Below are positions 23,225-31,679 of a DNA stretch of 64,000 nt, piece after piece. Both the position numbers and the translations under genes were made by a program. Location of the stretch: the NCBI RefSeq assembly GCF_000183665.1, contig NC_014774.1, positions 186,001 to 250,000 of the forward strand, read 5' to 3'. Source of the DNA: Candidatus Liberibacter solanacearum CLso-ZC1. GTDB lineage: Bacteria; Pseudomonadota; Alphaproteobacteria; Rhizobiales; Rhizobiaceae. The first letter of the stretch is position 1; every line of letters starts with the position of its first letter. The notes beneath the pieces are model-generated. The model was given only the letters and a program-made list of their open reading frames with translations. It was not told the origin of the DNA and did not search any database.

Positions 23225-23416
23225 GTGAGTAATATATCCGAAACCATGCAAGAAATCAATAGAGCATCAAATATCAAAACCATGAGCAGTAGAGAGATCG
23301 CAAAGCTTACGGGTAAAGAACATAAACACGTTCTAAGAGACATAGAAAATATCTTAAAAGATGCGGAAATAGATCAGTCCAAATTTGGGCACATCTATTT
23401 AGACAAAAACTTATAG
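23225..23416 (+). pseudogene. Rha-family phage regulator, truncated N-terminal part
   Basis: The 63-residue frame (GTG start, AAAGGAAC ahead) contains TMSSREIAKLTGKEHKHVLR and DIENIL, the HTH-like opening of Rha/pRha proteins, which normally run on for 100 or more residues. It ends abruptly where a 41-bp block begins (23403-23443). That block is identical to the 3' end of the following Bro-N gene (24210-24250). The gene was probably cut by recombination with that block. Confidence 0.65.
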
Positions 23417-23443
23417 GTAACCATCAAACTCACTAAGAAAGGA
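23403..23443. repeat. 41-bp direct repeat, copy A
   Basis: It runs from ACAAAAACTTATAGG to ACTAAGAAAGGA and recurs exactly at 24210-24250. It forms the end of the truncated Rha frame and the ribosome site of the Bro-N gene. The two copies bracket the Bro-N gene like the scars of a cassette insertion or duplication. Confidence 0.85.
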
Positions 23444-23451
23444 GTTTACTA

Positions 23452-24243
23452 ATGAATAACATAAACATAATACCATTTGAATTTGAAAGCAATAGGATTC
23501 GTACTGTTGTGGATGAAGACAATACTATTCTATTTGTAGCGAAAGATATAGCGGAAGCTTTAGGGTATAAAAATTCTAATGAGGCTGTAAATGAACATTG
23601 CAAGGGGGTAGTAAAACGCTACCCCCTTAAGACTGACGGAGGAATACAAAAGGTTAGGGTTATTCTTGAATCCGACGTTTACCGTTTAATAGTTAAAAGC
23701 AAATTGCCATCAGCTGAGAAGTTTGAACGCTGGGTATTTGAAGAGGTTTTACCTACTCTTCGCAAGACTGGTAGCTATTCAATCAAACCGCAAAAGCTTC
23801 CCTCTGCTACAACCATTATGCGGTTTCACAAACATCTTGAAGTACTAGCTAAGCAAGCGGGATTAAAAGACAATCAGCTTTTATTAAAGGTTAACCGAGG
23901 GGTAACAAAAATAACAGGTGTTGACCAACTGGAAGTTATGGATATCAAACATCTTCTATCCCCTGATAACGACGAATACCTAGCCCCTACGGAAATAGGT
24001 AAAAGTCTTAATCCGGTAATAAAAGCTAAAGCATTGAACAGTTGGCTTACTTATTTAGGGCTTCAAATTCCTAAACATACAAAGAAAGGATTTCTTCCAA
24101 CCCCTAAAGGCGAAGAGTTAGGCGGGAAGATGTGTGATGTAGCTTTGCAACATGTAGAGGGATCAACACCATACCTTAAATGGAATCCGAAAGTAATAGT
24201 TCCGTATTTACAAAAACTTATAGGTAACCATCAAACTCACTAA
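23452..24243 (+). CDS. Bro-N family antirepressor, copy 2
   Basis: The 263-residue product shares an almost identical first 110 residues with the gene at 12615 (FEFESNRIRTVVDEDNTILF, VAKDIAEALGY, W-V-F-E-E-V-L-P-T-L-R). The middle (LPSATTIMRFHKHLEVLAKQ) differs, and the C-terminal module (YLAPTEIGKSL...LNSWLTYLGL) is related. DNA identity of the N-terminal part is also high, which points to recent duplication or exchange. It sits in the replication operon and may relieve the repressor there. Confidence 0.85.
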   Translation: MNNINIIPFEFESNRIRTVVDEDNTILFVAKDIAEALGYKNSNEAVNEHCKGVVKRYPLKTDGGIQKVRVILESDVYRLIVKSKLPSAEKFERWVFEEVLPTLRKTGSYSIKPQKLPSATTIMRFHKHLEVLAKQAGLKDNQLLLKVNRGVTKITGVDQLEVMDIKHLLSPDNDEYLAPTEIGKSLNPVIKAKALNSWLTYLGLQIPKHTKKGFLPTPKGEELGGKMCDVALQHVEGSTPYLKWNPKVIVPYLQKLIGNHQTH

Positions 24244-24250
24244 GAAAGGA
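24210..24250. repeat. 41-bp direct repeat, copy B
   Basis: Identical to 23403-23443. It covers the last codons of the Bro-N gene and the ribosome site of the DUF2815 gene. Confidence 0.85.
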
Positions 24251-24258
24251 AATTTACC

Positions 24259-24903
24259 ATGCAATCGATTAAAATTAAAGGGCGTCTCTCTTACCCAGCC
24301 TTAGACAAGATGACAAAGATGACATTAGGCGATAACTCCGTGATGGAGTATTTTGGTGCTGATATCATCATCCCTAAAACAAACAAGGAAACGATAGCCC
24401 GTTTCACAGAGGTTTTAAGGAAAGCTGCAAAAGACAGCTATCCTAACATGAATCCTGATCGTTTTATTGAGCAAGCCAGAATCAATAAAAGAGCCATCAT
24501 TAAGGACGGCGATGAGAAGATAGCCACCGCTACAAAGCCTGAGACTTACACAAAAGCGTATACAAATAGCTGGTATATCTCTGCTAAAAACAAGCTTGTT
24601 CAACCTCTTCTCGTTGACCGCCAAGCTCAAATTGTGAGCAATCCCCGTGATGTGTTCTATGCAGGTTGTTGGGTAATTGCTAAGCTCAACATATCAACAT
24701 ATGAGTTAGGAACCTTTAAAACCAAAGGGTTTTCCTGCACATTAACAGGGGTTCAATTCTTCAAGAATGATGAACGTTGGGGGGCATCACCGAAAGCGAA
24801 TGCCTCTGAGTTTGATGACTACGGCGAAGAGGAAGACAGCGATAGTTCAGTCTCAAGTTTTGCCTCCGCAGAGACGGAACCCGACGCTCTACCTTGGAAC
24901 TAA
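24259..24903 (+). CDS. DUF2815 family phage ssDNA-binding-like protein
   Basis: This 214-residue protein has the DUF2815 layout: an N-terminal strand set with KGRLSYPALDKMTKM, a YFGADIIIPKTNKETI segment, a middle VQPLLVDRQAQIV, then DVFYAGCWVIAKLNISTYEL and a C-terminal acidic tail ending in PW-N. Tails like this occur in single-strand DNA-binding proteins. It lies between the DUF2800 and polymerase genes, the usual replication module. Confidence 0.82.
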   Translation: MQSIKIKGRLSYPALDKMTKMTLGDNSVMEYFGADIIIPKTNKETIARFTEVLRKAAKDSYPNMNPDRFIEQARINKRAIIKDGDEKIATATKPETYTKAYTNSWYISAKNKLVQPLLVDRQAQIVSNPRDVFYAGCWVIAKLNISTYELGTFKTKGFSCTLTGVQFFKNDERWGASPKANASEFDDYGEEEDSDSSVSSFASAETEPDALPWN

Positions 24904-24906
24904 CCA

Positions 24907-26928
24907 ATGCCCAAGTTGTTCATAGACATTGAGACGAGAAGTCCCAAGCCCTTACCCAAAGTAGGGGTTTGGGCATACGCAGAGGAAGCGAAGATCACCC
25001 TTTGTGCGTATGCTCACAATGATGAGACTATCAAACTCTGGGATTGCACTGCTAATCCTGTAATGCCCTCTGATCTTCTGAAGCATTTAAAAGATGATAC
25101 TGTAGTGTGTGTTGCACACAACAGTTTATTTGAGCGAATACTGTTTAAAAAGTCTCTAAATATCACTATTCCCCCTCGACGTTGGATTTGTACAAGCACT
25201 TTAGCACGGATTAATGGATTGCCCGCATCGCTGAAGAACGCCTGTATGGCTTTGAAGTTCCCAGAAACTCTTACCAAAATGGAAGAAGGGAAAGCTCTTA
25301 TCGCCCGCTTTTGTAAGGGATCAATTGAGGAATCGCCTTATGATGCTAAAAGGGCTAACCACGTTCAAGCTTGGCAGTTATTCGGTGAGTATTGCAAAAG
25401 AGACGTTGAAGCAACACGGGAGTTATATAAAAGGCTTACCCCTTTATCTGAGAACGAACGGCATTTGTGGCTTCTTGATCAAGAGATTAACGATCGAGGA
25501 TACGCTATAGATCTTAATTTAGTGAAGAAGTTACAAGAACTAATTGCTTTTGAACGTGAGAAATTAGACGAAGAGCTGAAGACTTTAACTTTCGGTGTTA
25601 TTGGATCTTCTCGCAAAACTGACCTTTTAAACAAATATCTCTTCTTATATATGGGATTAGATCTGCCAGATATGGCTGAAAGTACAATAGCAACGGCATT
25701 GTCTCAACCTAACATTACACAACGAGCAAAAGATATTTTAAATAACCGCCTATCGTCATCTCAATCCGCAATTTTAAAGTTAAATACGCTATCAGGTGCG
25801 GTTAGTCCTGATTTACGATTACGGGGAACACTACAGTTTTATGGAGCAAGTCGTACAGGTCGTTGGTCTGGATGTGTGTTTCAGCCACAGAATTTACCAC
25901 GTCCAAATACTTCCCATGAAACGATTGAAGAAGCAATAGAAAGTAGCAATTTCCCGTCAGACGATCCCCTCCGCTTTGCCAGCGATTGTGTTCGTTCTTG
26001 TATTATCGCATCAACTGGAAAGAAGCTCGTTGTTGCAGATTTAGCAGGGATTGAAGCCCGCGTCCTTGCTTGGATTGCGGGTGAACAGTGGAAACTCAAC
26101 GCTTTTGCAAATGGCGAAGATATCTATAAAACCGCCTATTCCAAAGCGTTTAACATCCCCCTTTCAAATGTGACTAAGGATCAAAGAGCCATCGGCAAAG
26201 TCATGGAATTAGCACTAGGTTATCAAGGTGGGGCTAGAGTGTTCCAAACAATGGCATCCAATTTGGGCTTAGATTTAAAGCAATTTAGCAAGAGCATTAA
26301 ACAGACCGCAACGGGTGATGATTGGGAACAAGCACAACGACGGTGCTTGTGGATGCAAGAAACCTATCCAGAATTTGCCGTTCATGATCCGTTTATCGGC
26401 ACAGCGTGCGAGTTAGTTAAAACTGCTTGGCGGGCTAAACATAAAGGCGTAGTCCAGTTATGGAAAGACTGTGAAGAGGCTTTTGACTGTGTCATTAAAG
26501 ATGGACGTTCGATATCGGCACGGCGGGTTGCAGGAGTTCCACCGCTCTTAATGAAGAAACAACATCAAAACGTTTTCATCACTTTGCCATCAAACAGAAA
26601 GCTTGTTTATAGGGATGTTAAAAGCGACCGTTCCTATCTCAACACAGCCACCGCACAGATAATGAGAGAGCGAACATACGGCGGAAAGTTAACTGAGAAT
26701 ATTGTGCAAGCGATTAGCAGAGATATCCTAGCTTGCGGGATGATCAATGCTACAAGGGCGGGTTATGACATTGTTCTCACCGTTCACGATGAGATCGTCT
26801 GTGAAACGCCAGATACACCAGAATTTAGCTCTGATGAGCTTTGTTTTTTAATGACCCAGAACCCAAAATGGGCAAAAGGTTTGCCGCTCAAAGCCGAGGG
26901 TTATGAAGCTTTGAGGTACCGCAAATGA
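24907..26928 (+). CDS. phage DNA polymerase, family A
   Basis: This 673-residue enzyme has a 3'-5' exonuclease domain (MPKLFIDIETRSPKPLPKVG with the DIE motif, VAHNSLFE, and YCKRDVEATRELY) and a family A polymerase domain. Motif A is VVADLAGIEARVLAWIAGE, the O-helix region is KDQRAIGKVMELALGYQGG, and motif C is VLTVHDEIVCE. It replicates phage DNA with the primase/helicase. It overlaps the VRR-NUC gene by four bases. Confidence 0.93.
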   Translation: MPKLFIDIETRSPKPLPKVGVWAYAEEAKITLCAYAHNDETIKLWDCTANPVMPSDLLKHLKDDTVVCVAHNSLFERILFKKSLNITIPPRRWICTSTLARINGLPASLKNACMALKFPETLTKMEEGKALIARFCKGSIEESPYDAKRANHVQAWQLFGEYCKRDVEATRELYKRLTPLSENERHLWLLDQEINDRGYAIDLNLVKKLQELIAFEREKLDEELKTLTFGVIGSSRKTDLLNKYLFLYMGLDLPDMAESTIATALSQPNITQRAKDILNNRLSSSQSAILKLNTLSGAVSPDLRLRGTLQFYGASRTGRWSGCVFQPQNLPRPNTSHETIEEAIESSNFPSDDPLRFASDCVRSCIIASTGKKLVVADLAGIEARVLAWIAGEQWKLNAFANGEDIYKTAYSKAFNIPLSNVTKDQRAIGKVMELALGYQGGARVFQTMASNLGLDLKQFSKSIKQTATGDDWEQAQRRCLWMQETYPEFAVHDPFIGTACELVKTAWRAKHKGVVQLWKDCEEAFDCVIKDGRSISARRVAGVPPLLMKKQHQNVFITLPSNRKLVYRDVKSDRSYLNTATAQIMRERTYGGKLTENIVQAISRDILACGMINATRAGYDIVLTVHDEIVCETPDTPEFSSDELCFLMTQNPKWAKGLPLKAEGYEALRYRK

Positions 26929-27230
26929 GAGGGTTATCGCACCAGCAGAGCGAACACGAGATTGAGAAGCGTTTAGTAAAAGGTGTGCAACAACTTGATT
27001 GTTGGGTTCGCAAAGCATCGTTCGTTAGTCATCGGGGTTGTCCTGACCGATTAATCATAACGCCTCAAGGGCGTCTATGGTGGATTGAAGTCAAACAGCC
27101 TTCAGGACGATTATCGCCCCAGCAGAAAATAGAAATAGAAGAACTACTCCGTAGAGGACAGCGGGTTAAAGTGCTGTTTTCCGCTGAGGAAGTAGATAAT
27201 TTTTTGAAAGAATTAGCATGCTCGTGTTAG
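26925..27230 (+). CDS. VRR-NUC domain nuclease
   Basis: This 101-residue protein has the stand-alone VRR-NUC pattern: E-x-x-x-E near the N-terminus, GCPDRLIITPQGRLWWIEVK (the D...E-x-K active site), then LSPQQKIEIEELLRRGQRV. Such enzymes are common in phage replication modules and cut branched or flap DNA. Overlaps with both neighbours (4 and 13 bases) show operon coupling. Confidence 0.9.
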   Translation: MRGLSHQQSEHEIEKRLVKGVQQLDCWVRKASFVSHRGCPDRLIITPQGRLWWIEVKQPSGRLSPQQKIEIEELLRRGQRVKVLFSAEEVDNFLKELACSC

Positions 27231-28588
27231 AATCTCATCAAATCAAGATGGTGCATTGGATGCTACAGAACAAACGCTGTGCTGTATGGGCTTCCATGGG
27301 TTCGGGTAAAACCGTGAGTGTTCTCTTTGCCTTATCCTACATTCAAATGCTTGATCCTCGCCCTGCTCTCATCATCGCCCCATTGCGAGTTGCTCAATCG
27401 GTCTGGAGTGCCGAGGTAAAACGCTGGTCAGCGTTCAAGAATATGACCGTCGCCGTCGCTACAGGAACAGAAAAACAAAGGATTCAAGCCTTAAACCAAC
27501 CTGCTTCTCTGGTCGTTACTAATTTCGAGAATGTGCCTTGGTTGGTTAAACTCTTGGGGAATCAGTGGAACTTCTCAACCATCATCGTAGACGAGAGTAC
27601 AAAGCTCAAAGCATTTAGAATACGCCAAGGCGGAAAGATGTGTAAGGCATTAGCCCGTCCCGCTTGGCAAACCGAACACTTCATCGAATTAACAGGAACA
27701 CCCTCCCCGAATGGCTTAATAGATTTGTGGGGTCAACTCTGGTTTTTAGATAAAGGAAAAAGACTAGGAATGACGTATGATTGTTTTCTTCAAAAATGGT
27801 TTAACACTCATCGGGTCGGTGCTCACGTAAGTGCGGTTAAGCATACCCCTAAGCCCCATGCTCAACAAGAAATAGAAGCGAAACTATCCGATCGTTGTTT
27901 ATCGCTCAATATCGCCGATTATCACGATATTAGTAAACCTATCTGCACCATCCACAAGATAGCATTGGCACAATCAACTTTAAAACTCTATCGCAAGTTT
28001 CAACGAGAGTTGTTTTGTGAGATTCAAGGCGAGCCCCTTGTGGCGTTTAACTCTGCATCAAAAACCGTCAAATGTCTACAATTAGCAAACGGAGCTGTCT
28101 ACACGGATGAAAACCACAGTTGGAAAGAAGTACACAACGCCAAGATTGAAGCTTTAAAAGCAATTGTTGAGGAAGCAGGAGGGTGCCCACTTCTTGTTGC
28201 TTATCACTTTAACAGCGATTTAATGCGTCTGTTCAAAGCTTTTCCGCAAGGACGACATTTAGACAAAAATCCACAGACTATTAAAGACTGGAACGCTGGC
28301 AAAATACCACTGTTATTCGCTCATCCAGCGTCTTGTGCTCATGGGTTAAACCTACAATACGGAGGGAATATTCTCGTCTTCTTCTCTCTCTGGTGGGATT
28401 TAGAAACGCATCAGCAAATGATTGAGCGAATAGGACCTTTGAGACAAAAACAAGCTGGGTTCAAAAGAGCGGTGTTCATCCACTATCTCATCGCTGAGCA
28501 CACCATCGATGAACTCATCTTAAAACGACTGCAAACTAAAGCAACTGTGCAGGAAATACTTTTAAACGCTTTAAAGAAAGGAAATTAA
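27218..28588 (+). CDS. phage SNF2-family DEAD-like helicase
   Basis: This 456-residue ATPase has Walker A GSGKT at residues 28-32, motif Ia APLRVAQSVW, motif II DEST near 125, motif III ELTGTPSPNGL, motif V PASCAHGLNLQYGG and motif VI QQMIERIGPLRQ. It is the short phage type that follows DNA polymerase and VRR-NUC genes. Note that motif VI ends G-P-x-R instead of the usual G-R-x-x-R. It probably remodels phage replication intermediates. Confidence 0.9.
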   Translation: MLVLESHQIKMVHWMLQNKRCAVWASMGSGKTVSVLFALSYIQMLDPRPALIIAPLRVAQSVWSAEVKRWSAFKNMTVAVATGTEKQRIQALNQPASLVVTNFENVPWLVKLLGNQWNFSTIIVDESTKLKAFRIRQGGKMCKALARPAWQTEHFIELTGTPSPNGLIDLWGQLWFLDKGKRLGMTYDCFLQKWFNTHRVGAHVSAVKHTPKPHAQQEIEAKLSDRCLSLNIADYHDISKPICTIHKIALAQSTLKLYRKFQRELFCEIQGEPLVAFNSASKTVKCLQLANGAVYTDENHSWKEVHNAKIEALKAIVEEAGGCPLLVAYHFNSDLMRLFKAFPQGRHLDKNPQTIKDWNAGKIPLLFAHPASCAHGLNLQYGGNILVFFSLWWDLETHQQMIERIGPLRQKQAGFKRAVFIHYLIAEHTIDELILKRLQTKATVQEILLNALKKGN

Positions 28589-28590
28589 TT

Positions 28591-28974
28591 ATGACTGATT
28601 TTAACACCAAACTCCATAACCACCTTTGCTCTCGGGGAAATCTGGGAAACCCGCTGACCGATAAAGAACGACGACAGCTCAAATCTCTACTGAAATTTGA
28701 GGCAAAGTTTTTGCCAACACCCCGCCAACTTTTAAAAATAATCAATGATTTTAAGCCCGTCAGCCAACTTAGCTTCTGGGAGGCTTTGATCGAAACGGAA
28801 TACCTCACTAAAATAGTACTTCACCACCGCAGATGGTATTACCGCCTGTCCGATGAGACCCCTCTTCTTGATGCCGATTATGATAAAATAGAAATTCGTA
28901 TCATTAAATTAGCCGAGCACTTCCCTGAGCTATACTCTTTGGCTCATCCTATTATAAGCGAAGTGGGGTATTAA
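28591..28974 (+). CDS. small protein resembling the N-terminal (Ia) domain of LigA
   Basis: This is a 127-residue protein. The C-terminal half HHRRWYYRLSDETPLLDADY, DKIEIRIIKLAEHFPELYS and AHPIISEVGY follows the pattern of the NAD-binding Ia domain of bacterial DNA ligase (Y-Y-x-x-D-x-P-x-x-D-A-x-Y-D...L-E-x-x-x-P-E-L...S-P...V-G). There is no adenylation or later domain, so it cannot ligate alone. The N-terminal half has no clear match. It may be an NAD-binding regulator or a leftover ligase fragment. Confidence 0.6.
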   Translation: MTDFNTKLHNHLCSRGNLGNPLTDKERRQLKSLLKFEAKFLPTPRQLLKIINDFKPVSQLSFWEALIETEYLTKIVLHHRRWYYRLSDETPLLDADYDKIEIRIIKLAEHFPELYSLAHPIISEVGY

Positions 28975-28975
28975 A

Positions 28976-29410
28976 ATGTCTCACATATTTGTTTTAATGG
29001 GAAAAGCAGGTGTTGGTAAAACATCAATCGCAAAACGAGTTGTAGAAGAGAGTTATAATCTAACTTATCCACTTGGCACTACCACGAGAAAGCCTAGAAG
29101 AGATGAAAAAGACGGAGTAGACTACCGCTTCATTAGTCTTAAGCGCTTCAAAGAGTGGGATAAACAAGGCCGATTTATCGAAACTACCGTCTATCGCAAT
29201 GAACACTATGGATTGCTCAAACAAGACATCCTAGAGCTTATGGATAAGGAGTTTGATGTCTTAACTATTCTGACTCCTGACGGGCTGGATGTTTTTAAAA
29301 AACGCTTTGGCAAAAAGGTAACCTCCATCTTCATAACTCCCCCGTCAGAAAAAAGAGTTAAAAGCGAAGAAGACATCAGCGAAACAACTGGCAAGCCTAA
29401 CCCAAGATGA
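28976..29410 (+). CDS. gmk: phage guanylate kinase, frameshifted
   Basis: The 144-residue frame has P-loop GKAGVGKTS (residues 9-17), then the GMP-binding TTTRKPRRDEKDGVDYRF with Y-x-x-x-E...Y-G-L-L. It makes GDP from GMP for DNA synthesis. It leaves the family pattern after SEKRVKSEEDIS. The plus-one frame then continues QLASLTQDDDIFGMQGAYDF and KITNDH to a TGA at 29520-29522, matching the usual C-terminal N-D helix. Skipping one base gives 181 residues, a normal length. A run of six A near 29347-29352 is a likely site of the shift. Confidence 0.8.
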   Translation: MSHIFVLMGKAGVGKTSIAKRVVEESYNLTYPLGTTTRKPRRDEKDGVDYRFISLKRFKEWDKQGRFIETTVYRNEHYGLLKQDILELMDKEFDVLTILTPDGLDVFKKRFGKKVTSIFITPPSEKRVKSEEDISETTGKPNPR

Positions 29411-29522
29411 CGATATCTTCGGAATGCAAGGGGCTTATGACTTCAAAATTACAAATGATCATCTAGGTATTGCTTGTCAACAGATCTGTCAAATTAGAAA
29501 AATGGTTAAGGAGGGGAAGTGA
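29366..29522 (+). pseudogene. out-of-frame C-terminal part of the guanylate kinase
   Basis: Read in the frame of 29520-29522, this stretch gives K-Q-L-A-S-L-T-Q-D-D-D-I-F-G-M-Q-G-A-Y-D followed by F-K-I-T-N-D-H, the lid and C-terminal signature of guanylate kinases. It has no start of its own. It belongs to the gene at 28976. Confidence 0.65.
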
Positions 29523-29523
29523 G

Positions 29524-29697
29524 ATGAAACTAAAGCAAAAAGAGTTAGATAAAATAGCGAGTGTTTCTCGCAAAAGAAATGTAATGATTGAATTTACTGA
29601 AGACGGACAATGCATTCGCATATATCCAGAATTTGATTCAAAAGAAGATATGAATCCTCCAGAACATTCTGAACCATATGAAAATTTTGTGATTTAA
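29524..29697 (+). CDS. small excisionase-like protein before the integrase
   Basis: The ATG at 29524 follows GGAGGGGAAGTG and gives 57 residues. The pattern KELDKIASVSRKRNVMIEFT, EDGQCIRIYP is shared with the protein at 56487 (ARIAKENNIRIEIERDGTIY), which also sits directly ahead of an integrase gene. Position suggests a recombination directionality factor. The stop is two bases before the integrase ATG. Confidence 0.6.
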   Translation: MKLKQKELDKIASVSRKRNVMIEFTEDGQCIRIYPEFDSKEDMNPPEHSEPYENFVI

Positions 29698-29699
29698 CT

Positions 29700-30722
29700 A
29701 TGACAAAACACAGATATCCTTATTTATCCCATGAGACCACAAGGCATGGAAGGAAAGTATGGTATTTTAAGAAAGAAGGAAAACGCATACGATTACCTAA
29801 CGTCTATGGTACTAAAGACTTCATGGAAACGTATGCCGATGCTCTTGCGGGACGTTTAAGACAGAAAGGCGACCATGGAAGCAAAGGAACGTTCAAATGG
29901 CTTATTGATCAGTACAGATTAAGTGGACATTTCCAATCTTTAAATCCTACTACTAGAAGAGTAAGAGATAATCTGTTTTATCAGATTATCAAAGATTCAG
30001 GTGATATTCCTTTTGCTAAAATAACACGCAGACATCTACAAAACGCTGTAGATAGAAGATCAAGTAAGCCATCAGTGGCAATATCATTTTTAAAAGCCAT
30101 TTCCCCAGTATTTAAATGGGCGGAAACGTGTGAATTAATTACAAAGAATCCAGTAATCGGGGTATGCCGACCCCCTATCCGAACGATAGGAATGCATACA
30201 TGGACAATGGAACAAGTAGAAGTTTACCGTAAACATCATCCTATCAATACAATGGCAAGATTAGCTTTAGAGCTTATGTTGTTTTTAGGACTAAGACGAT
30301 CCGATGTAATAAGAATTGGCAAACAACACGTCAAAGACAGTGTTTTATCAATCCATACCAAAAAAACAGGCAAACAAGTTCATGTTCCGATTTTTGAAGA
30401 TTTGCAAAAATGCTTAGATGCAGTAGGAGTAGATAGAGGTACTTTTTTAATCACTGCTATCGGCAAACCTTTTTCTTCTTCAGGTTCTTTTGGAAACTGG
30501 TTTAGAGATAGATGCAAAGAAGCAGGGCTTCCCGATAAATGTAGAGCTCACGGATTAAGAAAAGCAGGAGCAACTATTGCAGCTAATGCGGGTGCTAGTC
30601 CACATGAACTTATGGCCATGTTTGGATGGTCAAAAACAGATATGGCTGACCTTTATACAAGAGAAGTAAACTCAAAGAAACTTGCTTATAAAGCGGCTAA
30701 AATGATAGCAGATTGTGTGTAA
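29700..30722 (+). CDS. int: phage integrase (tyrosine recombinase)
   Basis: This 340-residue enzyme has a short N-terminal arm-binding part (KHRYPYLSHETTRHGRKVWY), a core-binding helix bundle (residues about 60-155) and a catalytic domain. The Arg lies in LGLRRSD (R199), Lys in HTKKTGK, H-x-x-R in HGLRKAG (H284, R287), Trp in FGWSK (W310) and the nucleophile in ADLYTRE (Y319). It is the last gene of the prophage, about 100 bases from the candidate att site. Confidence 0.92.
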   Translation: MTKHRYPYLSHETTRHGRKVWYFKKEGKRIRLPNVYGTKDFMETYADALAGRLRQKGDHGSKGTFKWLIDQYRLSGHFQSLNPTTRRVRDNLFYQIIKDSGDIPFAKITRRHLQNAVDRRSSKPSVAISFLKAISPVFKWAETCELITKNPVIGVCRPPIRTIGMHTWTMEQVEVYRKHHPINTMARLALELMLFLGLRRSDVIRIGKQHVKDSVLSIHTKKTGKQVHVPIFEDLQKCLDAVGVDRGTFLITAIGKPFSSSGSFGNWFRDRCKEAGLPDKCRAHGLRKAGATIAANAGASPHELMAMFGWSKTDMADLYTREVNSKKLAYKAAKMIADCV

Positions 30723-30819
30723 AAAGTAAGACTATACGGCTTCTAAGTCATTGATTCTTCATGATTCGGATTTAGTCCTACTTTAATGTAAGTTATTGAT
30801 TTTTCAACCATATATTAAA

Positions 30820-30835
30820 CCTGTCGGGTGCACCA
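30820..30835 (+). other. candidate prophage attachment site (tRNA-Arg 3'-end-like)
   Basis: CCTGTCGGGTGCACCA has the form of a tRNA 3' end: a T-stem half, the acceptor strand CGGGTGC, then ACCA. It would pair with a 5' GCACCCG typical of tRNA-Arg genes. It lies about 100 bases past the integrase, but no tRNA body is present upstream. It may therefore be the att core left at this junction, with the intact tRNA at the other end, outside the window. A degraded look-alike is at 31304-31319. Confidence 0.5.
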
Positions 30836-30847
30836 TTAAAACAATTG

Positions 30848-30871
30848 ATTTTACAGTATTATCTGTAAAAT
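30848..30871 (+). terminator. hairpin downstream of the integrase
   Basis: ATTTTACAG and CTGTAAAAT form a perfect 9-bp stem with a 6-base loop, followed by TTT. It could terminate the integrase transcript or the transcript from the far side. Confidence 0.6.
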
Positions 30872-30873
30872 TT

Positions 30874-30899
30874 TGCCTAACCTTTGAAAAGGTAAGGCA
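30874..30899. terminator. second hairpin next to the candidate att site
   Basis: TGCCTAACCTT and AAGGTAAGGCA pair over 11 positions with one A-A mismatch around TTGA-like loop bases. It directly follows the first hairpin. It may be a two-way terminator or an integrase arm site. Confidence 0.5.
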
Positions 30900-31679
30900 T
30901 GAATAATAAACACAGTATGGTGATTGTCAAGAAATGAGGTTTAATCTCTTCAGTAACAGTGTCGTCAATCACCTTTTCCTTAGGTAGCTGTAATCTACTC
31001 AAATCCTCAGAACAAATAAAAAATAAAAAAATAGCAAGGCTAAGCAGCGGTACATAGGGAAAAAAAGCCGTAAATTTAGAAAGGCATCGGGAAAAATAAA
31101 AGAAAGCAGAAAACGTAAAGAAGAGTTGTTGCTTAAATATAAAAAAAAATTTTATGACAATGAATTTGTTCCAAGACTAAGAAAAAGAGCTTCTAAGGAA
31201 TGGAAAATAGAAAAAAGACAACAAAGTCTACTATGAGTCTTGTGATGCATGGAATAAATACAAATCTTATCTTGATGTTATGTGACTTTGATCACTTATA
31301 AACCCTGTCGAATACGCCAAATTATAATTCAAGCAATGGATTTAAAGTTATTTTATGTTAGAATTGCTCTTGCCTTTTTTTCAGGTAAGACTTTTGATTA
31401 AAATAACAATTTTTCTACAATTTCTCGCCTCAAGACCAATCGTTGGATATTTTTATCCCTCAAAGCACACTACCTTTTACATTCACTTGAAGCATACGCC
31501 CAATTCTCCGAATAAACGCGTTTTCGAAGAATACAGCAGTATCTAGTCATTTCAATCTTAAAAAAAATATCCGATTGCTGATATGCAATTTTCGCTAGCT
31601 GAACTGAAGATCAAAGAAACTGTCTAGGCTTAATTTAAAAGATAGAAAAAACCTTTAAAAAACTGTATAAGACATATTT

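Larger units (their letters stand above)
30723..31679. other. junction region between prophage and chromosome, no intact gene
   Basis: Besides the att candidate and two hairpins, it holds a decayed basic frame (about 31092-31236: KIKESRKRKEELLLKYKKKF and on to a TGA) with no good start. A second imperfect att-like stretch lies at 31304-31319. No complete gene is visible. The AT-rich 3' part should contain the promoter of tsaC. Confidence 0.6.

Noticed and set aside
31355..31546. Plus-strand 63-residue frame between prophage and tsaC
   Set aside because: It has no ribosome site and a composition typical of translated AT-rich spacer.
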